From Enterocloster bolteae (GTDB lineage Bacteria > Bacillota > Clostridia > Lachnospirales > Lachnospiraceae): a stretch of 64,000 bases of DNA. The DNA lies in contig JAETNT010000002.1 in NCBI GenBank assembly GCA_021772025.1, positions 1-64,000 on the forward strand, in the 5' to 3' direction. The notes under the pieces were generated by a model that ran no database searches, was not told where the DNA came from, and saw nothing but the letters and a program-made list of their open reading frames with translations. Made by a program: the position numbers and the translations under genes. Every line of letters starts with the position of its first letter. Positions within the stretch are counted from its first letter, which is position 1. This document shows positions 47,440 to 56,485 of this stretch, in pieces.

Positions 47440-49033
47440 TGAACCGCTGGTTCAGATTGGCATTAAGTCCATGCTGAATTGGACGGACTACGGTATTGAA
47501 GTGTGCGGCACTGCCATGAACGGTCAGGCCGCCCTGTCCATGATCGAAGAATTCGCCCCGGAGCTGGTGATCACAGATATTAAGATGCCTATTATGAATG
47601 GCCTTGATCTGGTAAAGCACTGCCGGGAACTGTACGGTCCTATCCCGGTCTTTATCGTCCTCACCAGTTATGAGGAATTCCAGCTTGTCCGCACCGCCCT
47701 GTCCTACCAGGTAACAGATTATTTAATTAAGCTGGAGCTGGACGCAGATTCTCTCGCCGAGTCCATCAGGCGGGCCCTGGACCGGCTGGAAGAGCAAAAG
47801 GCCAGCGCTGCTTATAAAGCCACCGGCGGAAAGCCTCTCCTTCAGGGCTATCAAGATAAATTTTTCCTGCGGCTTCTGCACAACTTGTTTGACAGTGAAG
47901 AACAATTCCTCCTTCAGGTGGCGGATTTGAAACTTAATTTTCAGGATTCCTGCTATATCGCCGCCCACTGTGAGATTCACGAATCCGGCCAGGCTGAGCT
48001 TGAGCATCTCCAGCTTATGAACCTGTATTCCAGCAGCCTGCAAATGGTGAAAGAAATTCTTTCCCGATACCTTTCCTGCTATGTGGTTTCCCTGGATTTA
48101 AAACATTTTTCTCTGATTTTCCATTTTCCTTCTGTTGAGGAAACGGATTGGGATCAGATTTCCAAAGCCCTTGACAATGCCTGCAGCATGGTTCACAATT
48201 ACTTTAATGTGTGGCTTTCCGCGGGACTGGGGGCTCCTGTAGAAAGTCCTCTTTTGATCTCCCGCTCCTATCAGGAATCCAGGCAGGCGGCGGCTATGAC
48301 CGGCCAAGACCATCCCGTAGCCTTTTTCCGGGATATCGAAGAGGGGGATGATACCTTTCATAACTACTTTAATATGTCGGTATTTAAAGAAGCCATCAAG
48401 CAGGCTTTTGAAGAATTTGATACAGACGCTTTAGAAAGTACGATTAAAGAAATGTGCCTGCTCTTTTCTTCCAGTTCCTGCCGCCTCCTCCAGGCTGTAG
48501 ACGGCGCCTGCAATATCCTCTATTTGGCCATTTCCCTCCTTCCGGAAGGCGAGGATACAGTAGCCGGAATTTTCCAGGATACCCCGGGAGGTTACCGTTC
48601 CATTTACCGGGCCGCCACCACCCGTCAAGTGGTGGACTGGCTGGAGACTTTAAAGGACGGTCTATGTCAGGTTCTTCAGTCCAAGCGCAAGTCTTACAAA
48701 GATCATGTGATTACCAATATCCAGCGCTATATTGACAATCACGTGGAAGATCGGCTTCTTCTCAACGAAGTGGCCGGGGTCTTTGGCCTGAGCCCCAATT
48801 ATTTAAGCTCTCTGTTTAAAAAGACCTGCAACATCGGTTTTACAGAATATGTAACCCAAAAGAAAATCAGTTTGGCAAAATCTCTTTTGCTGGAACAAAA
48901 TATGAAAATTTATGAGGTGGCAGATCGTCTGAGTTTCGAGAGCGCCTTTTATTTCAGCAAGGTATTTAAGAAAGTAGAAGGGATCTCCCCCAGAGATTTT
49001 GTCCAGCAGCACACCGGGGAACTTCCCCAATAA
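47414..49033 (+). CDS. YesN-type response regulator, AraC output
   Basis: This 539-residue protein has an N-terminal receiver (phospho-Asp in VITDIKMPIMNG, about residue 55), a central helical linker of about 300 residues and a C-terminal AraC double helix-turn-helix (VAGVFGLSPNYLSSLFKK, then VADRLSFESAFYFSKVFKK). It is co-translated with the YesM kinase. It should activate the transporter operon and possibly the lyase gene 17 bp downstream. Confidence 0.95.
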   Translation: MIKLLIVDDEPLVQIGIKSMLNWTDYGIEVCGTAMNGQAALSMIEEFAPELVITDIKMPIMNGLDLVKHCRELYGPIPVFIVLTSYEEFQLVRTALSYQVTDYLIKLELDADSLAESIRRALDRLEEQKASAAYKATGGKPLLQGYQDKFFLRLLHNLFDSEEQFLLQVADLKLNFQDSCYIAAHCEIHESGQAELEHLQLMNLYSSSLQMVKEILSRYLSCYVVSLDLKHFSLIFHFPSVEETDWDQISKALDNACSMVHNYFNVWLSAGLGAPVESPLLISRSYQESRQAAAMTGQDHPVAFFRDIEEGDDTFHNYFNMSVFKEAIKQAFEEFDTDALESTIKEMCLLFSSSSCRLLQAVDGACNILYLAISLLPEGEDTVAGIFQDTPGGYRSIYRAATTRQVVDWLETLKDGLCQVLQSKRKSYKDHVITNIQRYIDNHVEDRLLLNEVAGVFGLSPNYLSSLFKKTCNIGFTEYVTQKKISLAKSLLLEQNMKIYEVADRLSFESAFYFSKVFKKVEGISPRDFVQQHTGELPQ

Positions 49034-49050
49034 ATTCAGGAGGTACTGTT

Positions 49051-50985
49051 ATGTTTACTGAAATTTTTCACACCCTAACCTGCTCCTCAGAGGATTCTCT
49101 CCCTCTCCGCTCTTTTGCGCCCTATCCTTCCGCTTCGGATCGGGCGGCCTGGCAGGCCCTTCCGGCCTCTCTAAAGGACACTTTGCTAAAAAATGGCCGG
49201 GACTTTCTCCACTATAAATATCCCATGCTGCAGGCAACGGATTACATGGATTTTTGCCGTACCGGAAACCGACAGAGGTATCAGGAGCGGATTTTTGACC
49301 GCCGTATTGCGTTAAATCATCTGGTTCTGGCAGAATGTGTAGAGTATAAAGGACGGTTTTTAGATGATATTTTAAACGGAATTTTTGCTATCTGTGAAGA
49401 AACCGCCTGGCAGCTTCCCGCCCATAATTCTTATATCCGGGATACTCCTCAATTAATTCTTCCTGATGTAAACCGGCCGGTAATAGATCTGTTCGCCGCT
49501 GAAACCGCAGCTATTTTATCCTGTGCCGGGTATCTTTTAAAAGATGCTTTGGACAGAGTCAGCCCAGTCGTTCTGGGGATGATCCGAAAGAATCTGGAAA
49601 TCCGGATTTTTACGCCTTATTTAAAAGAACATTTCTGGTGGATGGGGGACGGAAAGAGTCATATGAATAACTGGACCTCCTGGTGTACGCAGAATGTATT
49701 GATGACAGCGGCCTTTTATGAAGGCTTAGGCGGGCATTCCAAAGCCGCCGGTTCCCTTCCCATGAAAGCTATATTAGAAAAATCCTGCCGCAGCCTGGAT
49801 TACTTTTTGGACGAATACGGTTCTGACGGCTGCTGCGACGAAGGCGCCCAGTATTACCGTCACGCTGGCCTGACCTTGTTTGGAGCTATGGAAGTGCTCA
49901 ACAAAATTACAGGAAATGCTTTCTCATCTTTGTATAAGGAGGAAAAAATACGCAATATTGCCTCCTATATTTTCCATGTCCATGTGGCAGGTCCGTATTA
50001 CGTAAATTTTGCAGACTGTTCTCCCATTGCCGGGCGATGCGGGGCAAGAGAATTTTTATTTGGGAAAAGGACGGACAATCTAGAGCTTATGACCTTTGCG
50101 GCCAAAGATTATCTGGAAAGCGATGATCCGCTTATTTACGAGGAACACAACCTGTTTTACCACCTTCAGGCCATCTTTACCCATCAGGAGCTTTTAGGCT
50201 GGGATATCTCCCGCCCCTTGTCCTATCCGGATCTTTACTATCCCAGCGCCGGGGTATTTTTAGCCCGGGACGAGAACCTGTGCCTGGCAGTGAAAGCCGG
50301 GGACAACGACGACAGCCACAATCACAATGACGTAGGAAGCTTTACTATCTATAAAGAAGGAAAACCCTTGTTTATTGACGTGGGAGTAGAAACCTATCAA
50401 AAAAAGACCTTTTCTCCGGAGCGCTACGAAATCTGGACCATGCAGTCCCGATTCCATAACCTGCCTACCTTTGGGGATGACACGGGAATCACCGCCAGCG
50501 ACAGCATCCCCTTAACCGCGGGGGGGATCATCCAAAAGGCAGGAGAAAGCTTTAGCGCCAGCCAGGTTGACGTTGAATTTAAGCCCTTTAATCCCCAAAT
50601 TTCCATGGAAATTGCCCCGGCCTACGGAGATGCCAGAATCCTCTCTTACCGCCGGACAGCCGTCCTCCATAAGGCCGGATCAGACGGCCTGCCTGACAAA
50701 AATGCTTCCCAAGGCTCCTTTATCACCATCACGGATGCCTACAAGACTCAGGGCCTGCCTGTAACCCTATCCCTGATGACTTACGAAAAACCGGTTCTGA
50801 CCGCCCCGGACTGCCTGTCTGTAGGCAGTCTGGGAACCTGCCGGATTACCGGCGCTTCCCATATTACCATAGAGTCTATTCCCATCACCGACCCTCGTTT
50901 AAAAGGCGCCTGGAAGCACGAGATCTACCGGTGTCTGGTCGCTCTCCCCTCCGATTGCAAAGAGGTTGTGATGACCATTAGGTAA
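49051..50985 (+). CDS. Heparinase II/III-family polysaccharide lyase-like protein, cytosolic
   Basis: This 644-residue protein has an N-terminal alpha/alpha toroid (about 60-360) and a C-terminal beta-sandwich. The signature NDDSHNHNDVGSFT and a tyrosine-rich active region are visible (about 410-430). Related enzymes cleave uronate-containing polymers by beta-elimination. There is no signal peptide, so it should act on imported oligosaccharides. GGAGG precedes the ATG. It is third in the YesM-YesN transcript. Oligo-alginate, heparin-type or pectic substrates cannot be separated on sequence. Confidence 0.9.
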   Translation: MFTEIFHTLTCSSEDSLPLRSFAPYPSASDRAAWQALPASLKDTLLKNGRDFLHYKYPMLQATDYMDFCRTGNRQRYQERIFDRRIALNHLVLAECVEYKGRFLDDILNGIFAICEETAWQLPAHNSYIRDTPQLILPDVNRPVIDLFAAETAAILSCAGYLLKDALDRVSPVVLGMIRKNLEIRIFTPYLKEHFWWMGDGKSHMNNWTSWCTQNVLMTAAFYEGLGGHSKAAGSLPMKAILEKSCRSLDYFLDEYGSDGCCDEGAQYYRHAGLTLFGAMEVLNKITGNAFSSLYKEEKIRNIASYIFHVHVAGPYYVNFADCSPIAGRCGAREFLFGKRTDNLELMTFAAKDYLESDDPLIYEEHNLFYHLQAIFTHQELLGWDISRPLSYPDLYYPSAGVFLARDENLCLAVKAGDNDDSHNHNDVGSFTIYKEGKPLFIDVGVETYQKKTFSPERYEIWTMQSRFHNLPTFGDDTGITASDSIPLTAGGIIQKAGESFSASQVDVEFKPFNPQISMEIAPAYGDARILSYRRTAVLHKAGSDGLPDKNASQGSFITITDAYKTQGLPVTLSLMTYEKPVLTAPDCLSVGSLGTCRITGASHITIESIPITDPRLKGAWKHEIYRCLVALPSDCKEVVMTIR

Positions 50986-51107
50986 GGCTGCTCTACTATT
51001 ATTTAACCGATGAGCAGAAAATCCGGGAATACTGCAATGCACAGATGTCCGTGAACGGTTATACTGAAAGGCGGTACAGCCCTTATGGTTGGGACTATAC
51101 CGCCTAA
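50982..51107 (+). pseudogene. C-terminal remnant of a lost gene
   Basis: Straight after the lyase stop, a frame without a credible start reads LLYYYLTDEQKIREYCN and ends SPYGWDYTA at the TAA 51105-51107. Its composition is protein-like, but it has only about 41 codons and a TAG just upstream. It looks like the tail of a gene whose main part has been deleted. A hairpin AGGCGGTA/TACCGCCT (51069-51105) lies within it. I do not recognise the family. Confidence 0.5.
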
Positions 51108-51161
51108 TCTGAAATTACTTTCCTTTAACCGCAAACCTTGAATTTCCTGGGATTTTAACGA

Positions 51162-53027
51162 TTATTGCCCCAGCTGTTCTAATACCCATTCTACATCATC
51201 TGTAGTCTTTAAAGTCTCCAATCTGGCCGGATCTTCCAAAAGAGTGCAGAGTTTGCTTAAAAGGTCTAAATGTTCATCACCAATACCTGCAATACCGAAC
51301 ACAAGCTGAGCCTTTTCTGCTCCAAAGTCCACTCCCTCCGGATATTGGAAGAATACAATACCGGTCTTCTTTACTGTATCCTTGGCCTGGGTAGTCCCGT
51401 GAGGAATAGCCACTCCCATCCCGATGTAGGTGGAGACAAGCTTTTCTCTCTCCTGCATAGCTGTTACATAAGTTCCGTCCACATAGCCCAGTTTTTCCAG
51501 CAAGTCGCCTGCAGCCTGGATTGCCTCTTCTTTGGTAACCGGCTTTTGGCCTAACCGGATCCCTTCCGCGATAATTACCTGCTTCTTTACGGGTACGTCA
51601 GGAATCACAATATCCGTGTTCTCCCCGGAAGGGGCGGCAGGCGCGTCCCCTGTGGTAAGCTGCACATACAGGGCATCCAGAGCCGGGTCAGCCAGGAAGT
51701 TTCCGATGGTAATAAGCTGAGCCTGAGGCGCGGATTTCCTGGCCCGATCAGCCAGAGTAGTCTGTACCACCGCGATGTCGCAATCAGAAGGAATATTATC
51801 TACAGAAGTGTTGATCACCGTAATATCCGGGCGGTTTGCTTTTAAACGGTTGCGAAACTTAGTAGCCCCCATTGCGGATGATCCCATTCCCGCATCGCAG
51901 GCAAAGACAATTTTCTTAATTCCCGTAGCTTTTTCAATAGTACCGGGAACTGCGGCCTGCCCTTTAGCCTGAGCCTTCATAGCAGCCATTTCGCTCTGCG
52001 CTTCCTCCAGGCTCTTTTCCCCTGCCATTTTTACCAAAGGAGAAGCGATTACAAAGGAAACGCCTGCGGCAATGAGTACCCCCAGAATTACCTTCAGCAT
52101 ATCCGGCCCAGGGGTCATCATCAGGTATGCGATAATGGAGCCGGGGGAAGCCGGGCCTACCAGGCCGCAGCCGGTCAGATTATACCAGAAAATTGCAGCT
52201 ACATTACCTACTATGGGAGCGATGATTACCAAAGGATTCATTAAAATATAGGGAAAATAAATCTCGTGAATTCCTCCCAGCAGATGAATGATAATTGCTC
52301 CCGGCGCGGAATCTTTCGTCGCCTTATCTTTACAAAACAGCATATATGCCAGCAAAACGCCAAGACCGGGACCGGGGTTGGTTTCCAGCATATACATAAT
52401 GGATTTTCCCGCTTCCGCCGCCTGGGAAGTTGCAATGGGAGTAAAAACGCCGTGGTTAATGGCGTTGTTTAAAAACAATACCTTAGCAGGCTCTATAAAT
52501 ACCGCAACTAAAGGCAGCAGGCTGTTATCTATCAGGACATTGACGCCTGCAGAAAGTATAGCCAGAATAGCGCTCATAAGGGGGCCGATAAAGACATAGC
52601 CCAGCATCGCTAAAATCATGCCCAGAATTCCGGCGGAAAAATTGTTGATCAGCATCTCAAAGCCGGCCGGCATATGGCCTTCCATCATCTCGTCAAACTT
52701 CTTAATGCAGAAGCCTGCCAAAGGGCCCATTACCATAGCTGCCATCAGCATAGTAATATTTGTGTTGCTCATAATGGCGCCGATTACTGCAATAGCGCCT
52801 ACCACTCTGCCCCTGTCGCCGCCAATCATACGTCCGCCGGTGGAGGCAATTAATATGGGAATTAAATAGGTCAACATAGGGCCTACCATACTGTTAAACC
52901 CTTTATGAGGCATCCAGCCTGTATCTATGAAAAATGCAGCCAGGAACCCAAAGGCAATTAATGCTCCGATGTTGGGCATTACCATTGCCGACAAAAATTT
53001 ACCAAAACGCTGTACTCTTGTTTTCAA
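51162..53027 (-). CDS. PTS mannitol-family transporter, EIICBA fusion
   Basis: This membrane permease and kinase has 621 residues. A MtlA-like EIIC (about 1-340, NNAINHGVFTPI and GGIHEIYFPY) comes first. EIIB carries its phospho-cysteine in VFACDAGMGSSAMG (about 375-390), and EIIA its histidine in GVAIPHGT. The EIIC resembles MtlA, yet the operon carries SorE-like and 1-phosphofructokinase genes rather than mtlD. The substrate may thus be a hexitol or ketose other than mannitol. It is the last gene of the operon. Confidence 0.9.
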   Translation of the reverse strand: MKTRVQRFGKFLSAMVMPNIGALIAFGFLAAFFIDTGWMPHKGFNSMVGPMLTYLIPILIASTGGRMIGGDRGRVVGAIAVIGAIMSNTNITMLMAAMVMGPLAGFCIKKFDEMMEGHMPAGFEMLINNFSAGILGMILAMLGYVFIGPLMSAILAILSAGVNVLIDNSLLPLVAVFIEPAKVLFLNNAINHGVFTPIATSQAAEAGKSIMYMLETNPGPGLGVLLAYMLFCKDKATKDSAPGAIIIHLLGGIHEIYFPYILMNPLVIIAPIVGNVAAIFWYNLTGCGLVGPASPGSIIAYLMMTPGPDMLKVILGVLIAAGVSFVIASPLVKMAGEKSLEEAQSEMAAMKAQAKGQAAVPGTIEKATGIKKIVFACDAGMGSSAMGATKFRNRLKANRPDITVINTSVDNIPSDCDIAVVQTTLADRARKSAPQAQLITIGNFLADPALDALYVQLTTGDAPAAPSGENTDIVIPDVPVKKQVIIAEGIRLGQKPVTKEEAIQAAGDLLEKLGYVDGTYVTAMQEREKLVSTYIGMGVAIPHGTTQAKDTVKKTGIVFFQYPEGVDFGAEKAQLVFGIAGIGDEHLDLLSKLCTLLEDPARLETLKTTDDVEWVLEQLGQ

Positions 53028-53069
53028 AACAAATCCCCTCCATTTATCCTGACAATGGAGAACTGATCT

Positions 53070-53831
53070 TTATAAAACCTGAACCCCCCTCGCCCTGCAT
53101 TGAGAAAGAAATTCTTCCGGAAGTTTTCCGTCCGAAACCACAATGTCGATATCCTCCAGACCGCAGACCGTAAAGCTGCATTTTACATCTATTTTAGAGG
53201 AGTCCATAAGAACAATGACCTGATCCGACTGGCGGATGGCTGTCTGCTTTAAGAAAGCCTCATCGCTTATCCCGCAAGAAAATCCGGCGGAAGAATGATA
53301 CCCGGTAATTCCTAAAAAGGATTGATAAAAATTCACCCGTTCCAGCTCTTTAATGGCGGAATAACCGAACACGCTCTGGCTGTACCGGTTCAGCCTTCCC
53401 CCCGGTATCATAACCGTTGGGTCGGACAGGCCGGCCAGCTCCGTAGCGCAGCTTAATCCGGTGGTATAAATCAGGTTTGATTGATCCGGAAACAACCTGG
53501 CAAAAGCGGTTGTAGTGCTGCCGGAATCCAGATATATGGTGGTATCCGGGTGCAGCAGGGACAATGCCTTTTCCGCGATTTTCTGCTTTTCCGGGATATT
53601 CCGGCACGACTTGCGATTCAGGAAGTCATCGGTTCCAATAAGGATCTGTACGGATTTTGCCCCTCCGTGAATCCTGAGAATCCGGTTTGCCTCGTCTAAA
53701 AGCTTTAGATCCGTACGGAGGGTCATCTCCGATACATTAGGAAACGCCTCTTTCAATTGAGCAAAGCTGACAGTCCCTTTGTCATTAATCAGTTCTACTA
53801 TCGCATTTCTGCGAAGTTCCATTGAATCCAT
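53070..53831 (-). CDS. DeoR-family transcriptional regulator
   Basis: This 253-residue repressor has an N-terminal DeoR helix-turn-helix (FAQLKEAFPNVSEMTLRTDLKLL) and a C-terminal sugar-phosphate sensor domain of isomerase fold (YLDSGSTTTAFARLF, later LMDSSKID). The start at 53831 follows GGAGG by six bases; the ORF to 53882 overlaps the preceding gene end. It lies inside the PTS operon and probably controls the promoter at 56211-56262, where TGTTGATTCAACA-type palindromes occur. Confidence 0.92.
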   Translation of the reverse strand: MDSMELRRNAIVELINDKGTVSFAQLKEAFPNVSEMTLRTDLKLLDEANRILRIHGGAKSVQILIGTDDFLNRKSCRNIPEKQKIAEKALSLLHPDTTIYLDSGSTTTAFARLFPDQSNLIYTTGLSCATELAGLSDPTVMIPGGRLNRYSQSVFGYSAIKELERVNFYQSFLGITGYHSSAGFSCGISDEAFLKQTAIRQSDQVIVLMDSSKIDVKCSFTVCGLEDIDIVVSDGKLPEEFLSQCRARGVQVL

Positions 53832-53885
53832 AGGTTGCCTCCAGTCTGTGCCGAAATATGCACAGACCGGATATTTCAGCACGTA

Positions 53886-55154
53886 TTATTCGGTTATAAA
53901 GTTAGCCAGAAGATATTCCTCCGCTTCCGGGCACCACAGGCCCTTATGAGCCTCTACAATATCCGCCAGAGCAACGAGACGGGAATCCCCCTCAGCCTCG
54001 CCTTTTGCCCGCAGGTCGGTTAAAGCGGTAAGAGGCATGGTCAGGTGGGTATAAATCAGTTTCTTGCCTCCGGGAATTTTGGGAAGATTTAAGGTAGTAT
54101 CCGCAGCAGCATCCAGACCTCCGATATGGGTTACCATAACAGCCGGGTCAATGCGGCCCTGAGCGGTTAAATCCAGGGATTCGATCATGTCATCGGTGTT
54201 GCCGCCGGTAGTACCCATTACATGGGTAGAGTTATAGTGTACATCATAGAAATTCATGGTGGCGCTGAACTTATTGTCTGTGGGACCGGCAAAGAAGTTC
54301 AGACAGCCGTCCCGGCCTAAAATATCACTGGACTGGGTTACCACAGAAGCCACAGGAGCATAGCACAGTACATCATCATAGCCGGTGCCGCCGGAAATTC
54401 TCATCAATTCTGCCACCGGATCGTCAAATTTACCGGTATTTACAAAGTGGAGCTCAATGCCGTCCTTTGCTGCCTCAGCCGGAGGAAAGAGGGAGGCGGC
54501 TCTGTCCAGGCGATCCTGATTCAGATCCGTTACCGCAATCATAGACGGGCGGATATCACGATGAAGGGCATAAGTCAAAGCTCCCAGCCCCATAGGGCCT
54601 GCTCCTGCCATAATTGCCAGCTTTCCTCCCTTTTTGATCCCCATTTCATGAGTATAGACACCCATCCGGGTATGGTAAGCGGCATTAAATGCGCCGATGC
54701 TGCAGGACATAGGCTCTGCCAAGGATGCCTCATAGTAGGCGCGGCCCTTGTATTCCAGCAGGCAGCCTAATTCCATAACCTCTGCAGGGATAACGCAGTA
54801 TGTAGTATCTCCGCCGAAAAACTCATAAGAGTAGCCGGGACTCCACATGGTTCCCTTGTAATTCAGTGCCGGCTGCAGAGTAAATTTCATACCGGGCTTA
54901 AAAGTATCTTGATGGTTTTTTCCCACCTTTACAATATCCCCTGCAAATTCGTGACCCATAATAGCCGGATGCTCCGCCACGTCGTCGTGAACACGCTTGT
55001 GATTCTCCCCCAAAATAGCGCATTTATAGGTAGACATACAGATACTGTCAGATACTACCTTTACTAAAATCTCATCATCCGTAATCTCCGGAAGCTCAAA
55101 TTCCTCCAGTCTTAAATCATTTGCGCCATGAAGTCTGACCCCTTTTGCTTTCAT
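53886..55154 (-). CDS. Zinc-type sugar-phosphate dehydrogenase, SorE-like
   Basis: This medium-chain zinc dehydrogenase has 422 residues. The N-terminal catalytic domain contains SICMSTYKCAILGENHK and HPAIMGHEFAGDIV, and the Rossmann glycine motif is MAGAGPMGLGALTY. The pattern and length match L-sorbose-1-phosphate reductase (SorE), which yields D-glucitol 6-phosphate. The ATG at 55154 follows AGGAG by eight bases. It stands between the PfkB-type kinase and DeoR genes. The assignment rests on family resemblance plus PTS context. Confidence 0.78.
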   Translation of the reverse strand: MKAKGVRLHGANDLRLEEFELPEITDDEILVKVVSDSICMSTYKCAILGENHKRVHDDVAEHPAIMGHEFAGDIVKVGKNHQDTFKPGMKFTLQPALNYKGTMWSPGYSYEFFGGDTTYCVIPAEVMELGCLLEYKGRAYYEASLAEPMSCSIGAFNAAYHTRMGVYTHEMGIKKGGKLAIMAGAGPMGLGALTYALHRDIRPSMIAVTDLNQDRLDRAASLFPPAEAAKDGIELHFVNTGKFDDPVAELMRISGGTGYDDVLCYAPVASVVTQSSDILGRDGCLNFFAGPTDNKFSATMNFYDVHYNSTHVMGTTGGNTDDMIESLDLTAQGRIDPAVMVTHIGGLDAAADTTLNLPKIPGGKKLIYTHLTMPLTALTDLRAKGEAEGDSRLVALADIVEAHKGLWCPEAEEYLLANFITE

Positions 55155-55235
55155 AAATAAATCTCCTTTCTCCATAATAATCTTCTTTTTTTATTTTCGC
55201 AATAATAATCCAACTTTTAATTCAACAAATCTGTT

Positions 55236-56171
55236 TTACTGTATCTTGCGGAATACCACTTTCGGAAGCAGCCCCTTAATCACATCATACTCTGCGGCCT
55301 GGGTTCCGCTGCACATAACGTTGGCTGCTCCGGTTGCGGTAGAAAGCCGAACCGTTTCCTCTAAGCTCATCCCTGACTCTTCCGCTACCGCAAGGGCTGC
55401 CACAACGCTATCTCCTGCTCCCACAGTGCTTCCTACCGGCACCTTTAGGCCTTCTGCATAGATAGTCTCATTCCGGTCTGCATACAGGGCTCCTTGGCCT
55501 CCCATAGATACTACCACTTTGGCGATCCCATATTCCGTCATGAGTTTCCGGGCCGCTTCATTAAGCTCTTCCGGAGTAATTAAAGTTTTTCCTAAAAGCT
55601 GAGAAAGCTCGTGATTGTTAGGTTTAATCAAATAGGGAGAAGCCTTAAGCCCTGCTTCCAAAAGCTCTCCGTCCGCATCCAGAATGACCTTTGCCCCTGC
55701 CTTTTTACAAGATTTTACCCAAGTGTAATAAGTATCTTTAGGAGAGCCTTTAGGCAGGCTTCCGGAAATGACCACAATATCTCCTTTTTTCAGCCCGGCC
55801 GTCAAATCCGTCAGAAGTCCGTTTAATATCTCCTCAGATACGGTGACCCCCGGTTCGTTTATGTCCGTATTCGTGTGGTTTACCGGATCAATAACCTTTA
55901 AATTTGTGCGGGTTTCCCCATCTACAAACTGGAAATTCGTCTCCAGCCCCATGGCCTTTAGCGCAGATTGTATGGCCAGACCGGTGTCTCCCCCTAAAAT
56001 GCCGGCGGCAATGCTTTTTCTCCCCAATTTATCAATGACCTTGGAAACGTTAATTCCTTTTCCTCCGGGGTCCGTCCGCATGGCAGTGATGCGGTTGACA
56101 CTGTCTATGGCAAGAGACGGAATCTCCACGGTTTTGTCCAGTGCCGGATTCAGTGTTATAGTATAAATCAT
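55236..56171 (-). CDS. 1-phosphofructokinase/tagatose-6-phosphate kinase-type PfkB protein
   Basis: This ribokinase-fold kinase has 311 residues. Signature 1 is PGGKGINVSKVIDKLG and the catalytic DxxG-like motif is STVGAGDSVVAAL. The N-terminal MIYTITLNPALDKTV is shared by FruK and LacC. With a PTS in the same operon, 1-phosphofructokinase is the first choice, tagatose-6-phosphate kinase the alternative. It is the first gene of the operon, directly behind a DeoR-type operator. Confidence 0.88.
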   Translation of the reverse strand: MIYTITLNPALDKTVEIPSLAIDSVNRITAMRTDPGGKGINVSKVIDKLGRKSIAAGILGGDTGLAIQSALKAMGLETNFQFVDGETRTNLKVIDPVNHTNTDINEPGVTVSEEILNGLLTDLTAGLKKGDIVVISGSLPKGSPKDTYYTWVKSCKKAGAKVILDADGELLEAGLKASPYLIKPNNHELSQLLGKTLITPEELNEAARKLMTEYGIAKVVVSMGGQGALYADRNETIYAEGLKVPVGSTVGAGDSVVAALAVAEESGMSLEETVRLSTATGAANVMCSGTQAAEYDVIKGLLPKVVFRKIQ

Positions 56172-56210
56172 AATCTCCCTCCTTTTTTCTGTTGCTTAAA
56201 CAGATTATAT

Positions 56211-56262
56211 TGTTGAATCAACATTTATATTTTTATAATACCACGATTTTTATAAATGTCAA
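56211..56262 (-). promoter_or_regulatory. Promoter and operator of the PfkB-SorE-DeoR-PTS operon
   Basis: In minus sense TTGACA (56257-56262), a 16-bp spacer and TATTAT (56235-56240) make a strong promoter. A perfect TGTTGA-T-TCAACA palindrome (56211-56223) covers the start region. A degenerate copy (10 of 13 bases) lies at 56282-56294. DeoR at 53070-53831 is the likely ligand. Confidence 0.8.
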
Positions 56263-56420
56263 CTGTTATTTCAAAAATTTATATCGAATCAATAGTTTTT
56301 TGTTTTTAAAACAACAATTCTTGCTTTATTTCAGGAAAGAATCTGTTTTATCCGGCAAAATCATAGTTGGAAAATTCCTTGTATCATGATAAAATGGTTG
56401 AGAGAAAGCTCTAACAGAAA

Positions 56421-56469
56421 GCTTTCTGCCGTCCCTGTGCACACAAAAGACGGCATTTCAGAAGAAAGC
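56421..56469 (+). ncRNA. Structured 5' leader of the diguanylate cyclase gene
   Basis: An inner stem TGCCGTC/GACGGCA (56427-56433 and 56449-56455) encloses a 15-nt loop. An outer stem GCTTTCTG/CAGAAGAAAGC (56421-56428 and 56459-56469) surrounds it with a one-base bulge. It lies 16 bp before the ATG. I could not match it to a c-di-GMP or other known riboswitch core. It may be a regulatory leader or an upstream terminator relic. Confidence 0.4.
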
Positions 56470-56485
56470 GAGGCTTAAAAAGCAA

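Noticed and set aside
56401-56485. c-di-GMP riboswitch before the diguanylate cyclase gene
   Set aside because: The stems do not contain the conserved GEMM-I or GEMM-II loop sequences I know, so only a generic structured leader is listed.
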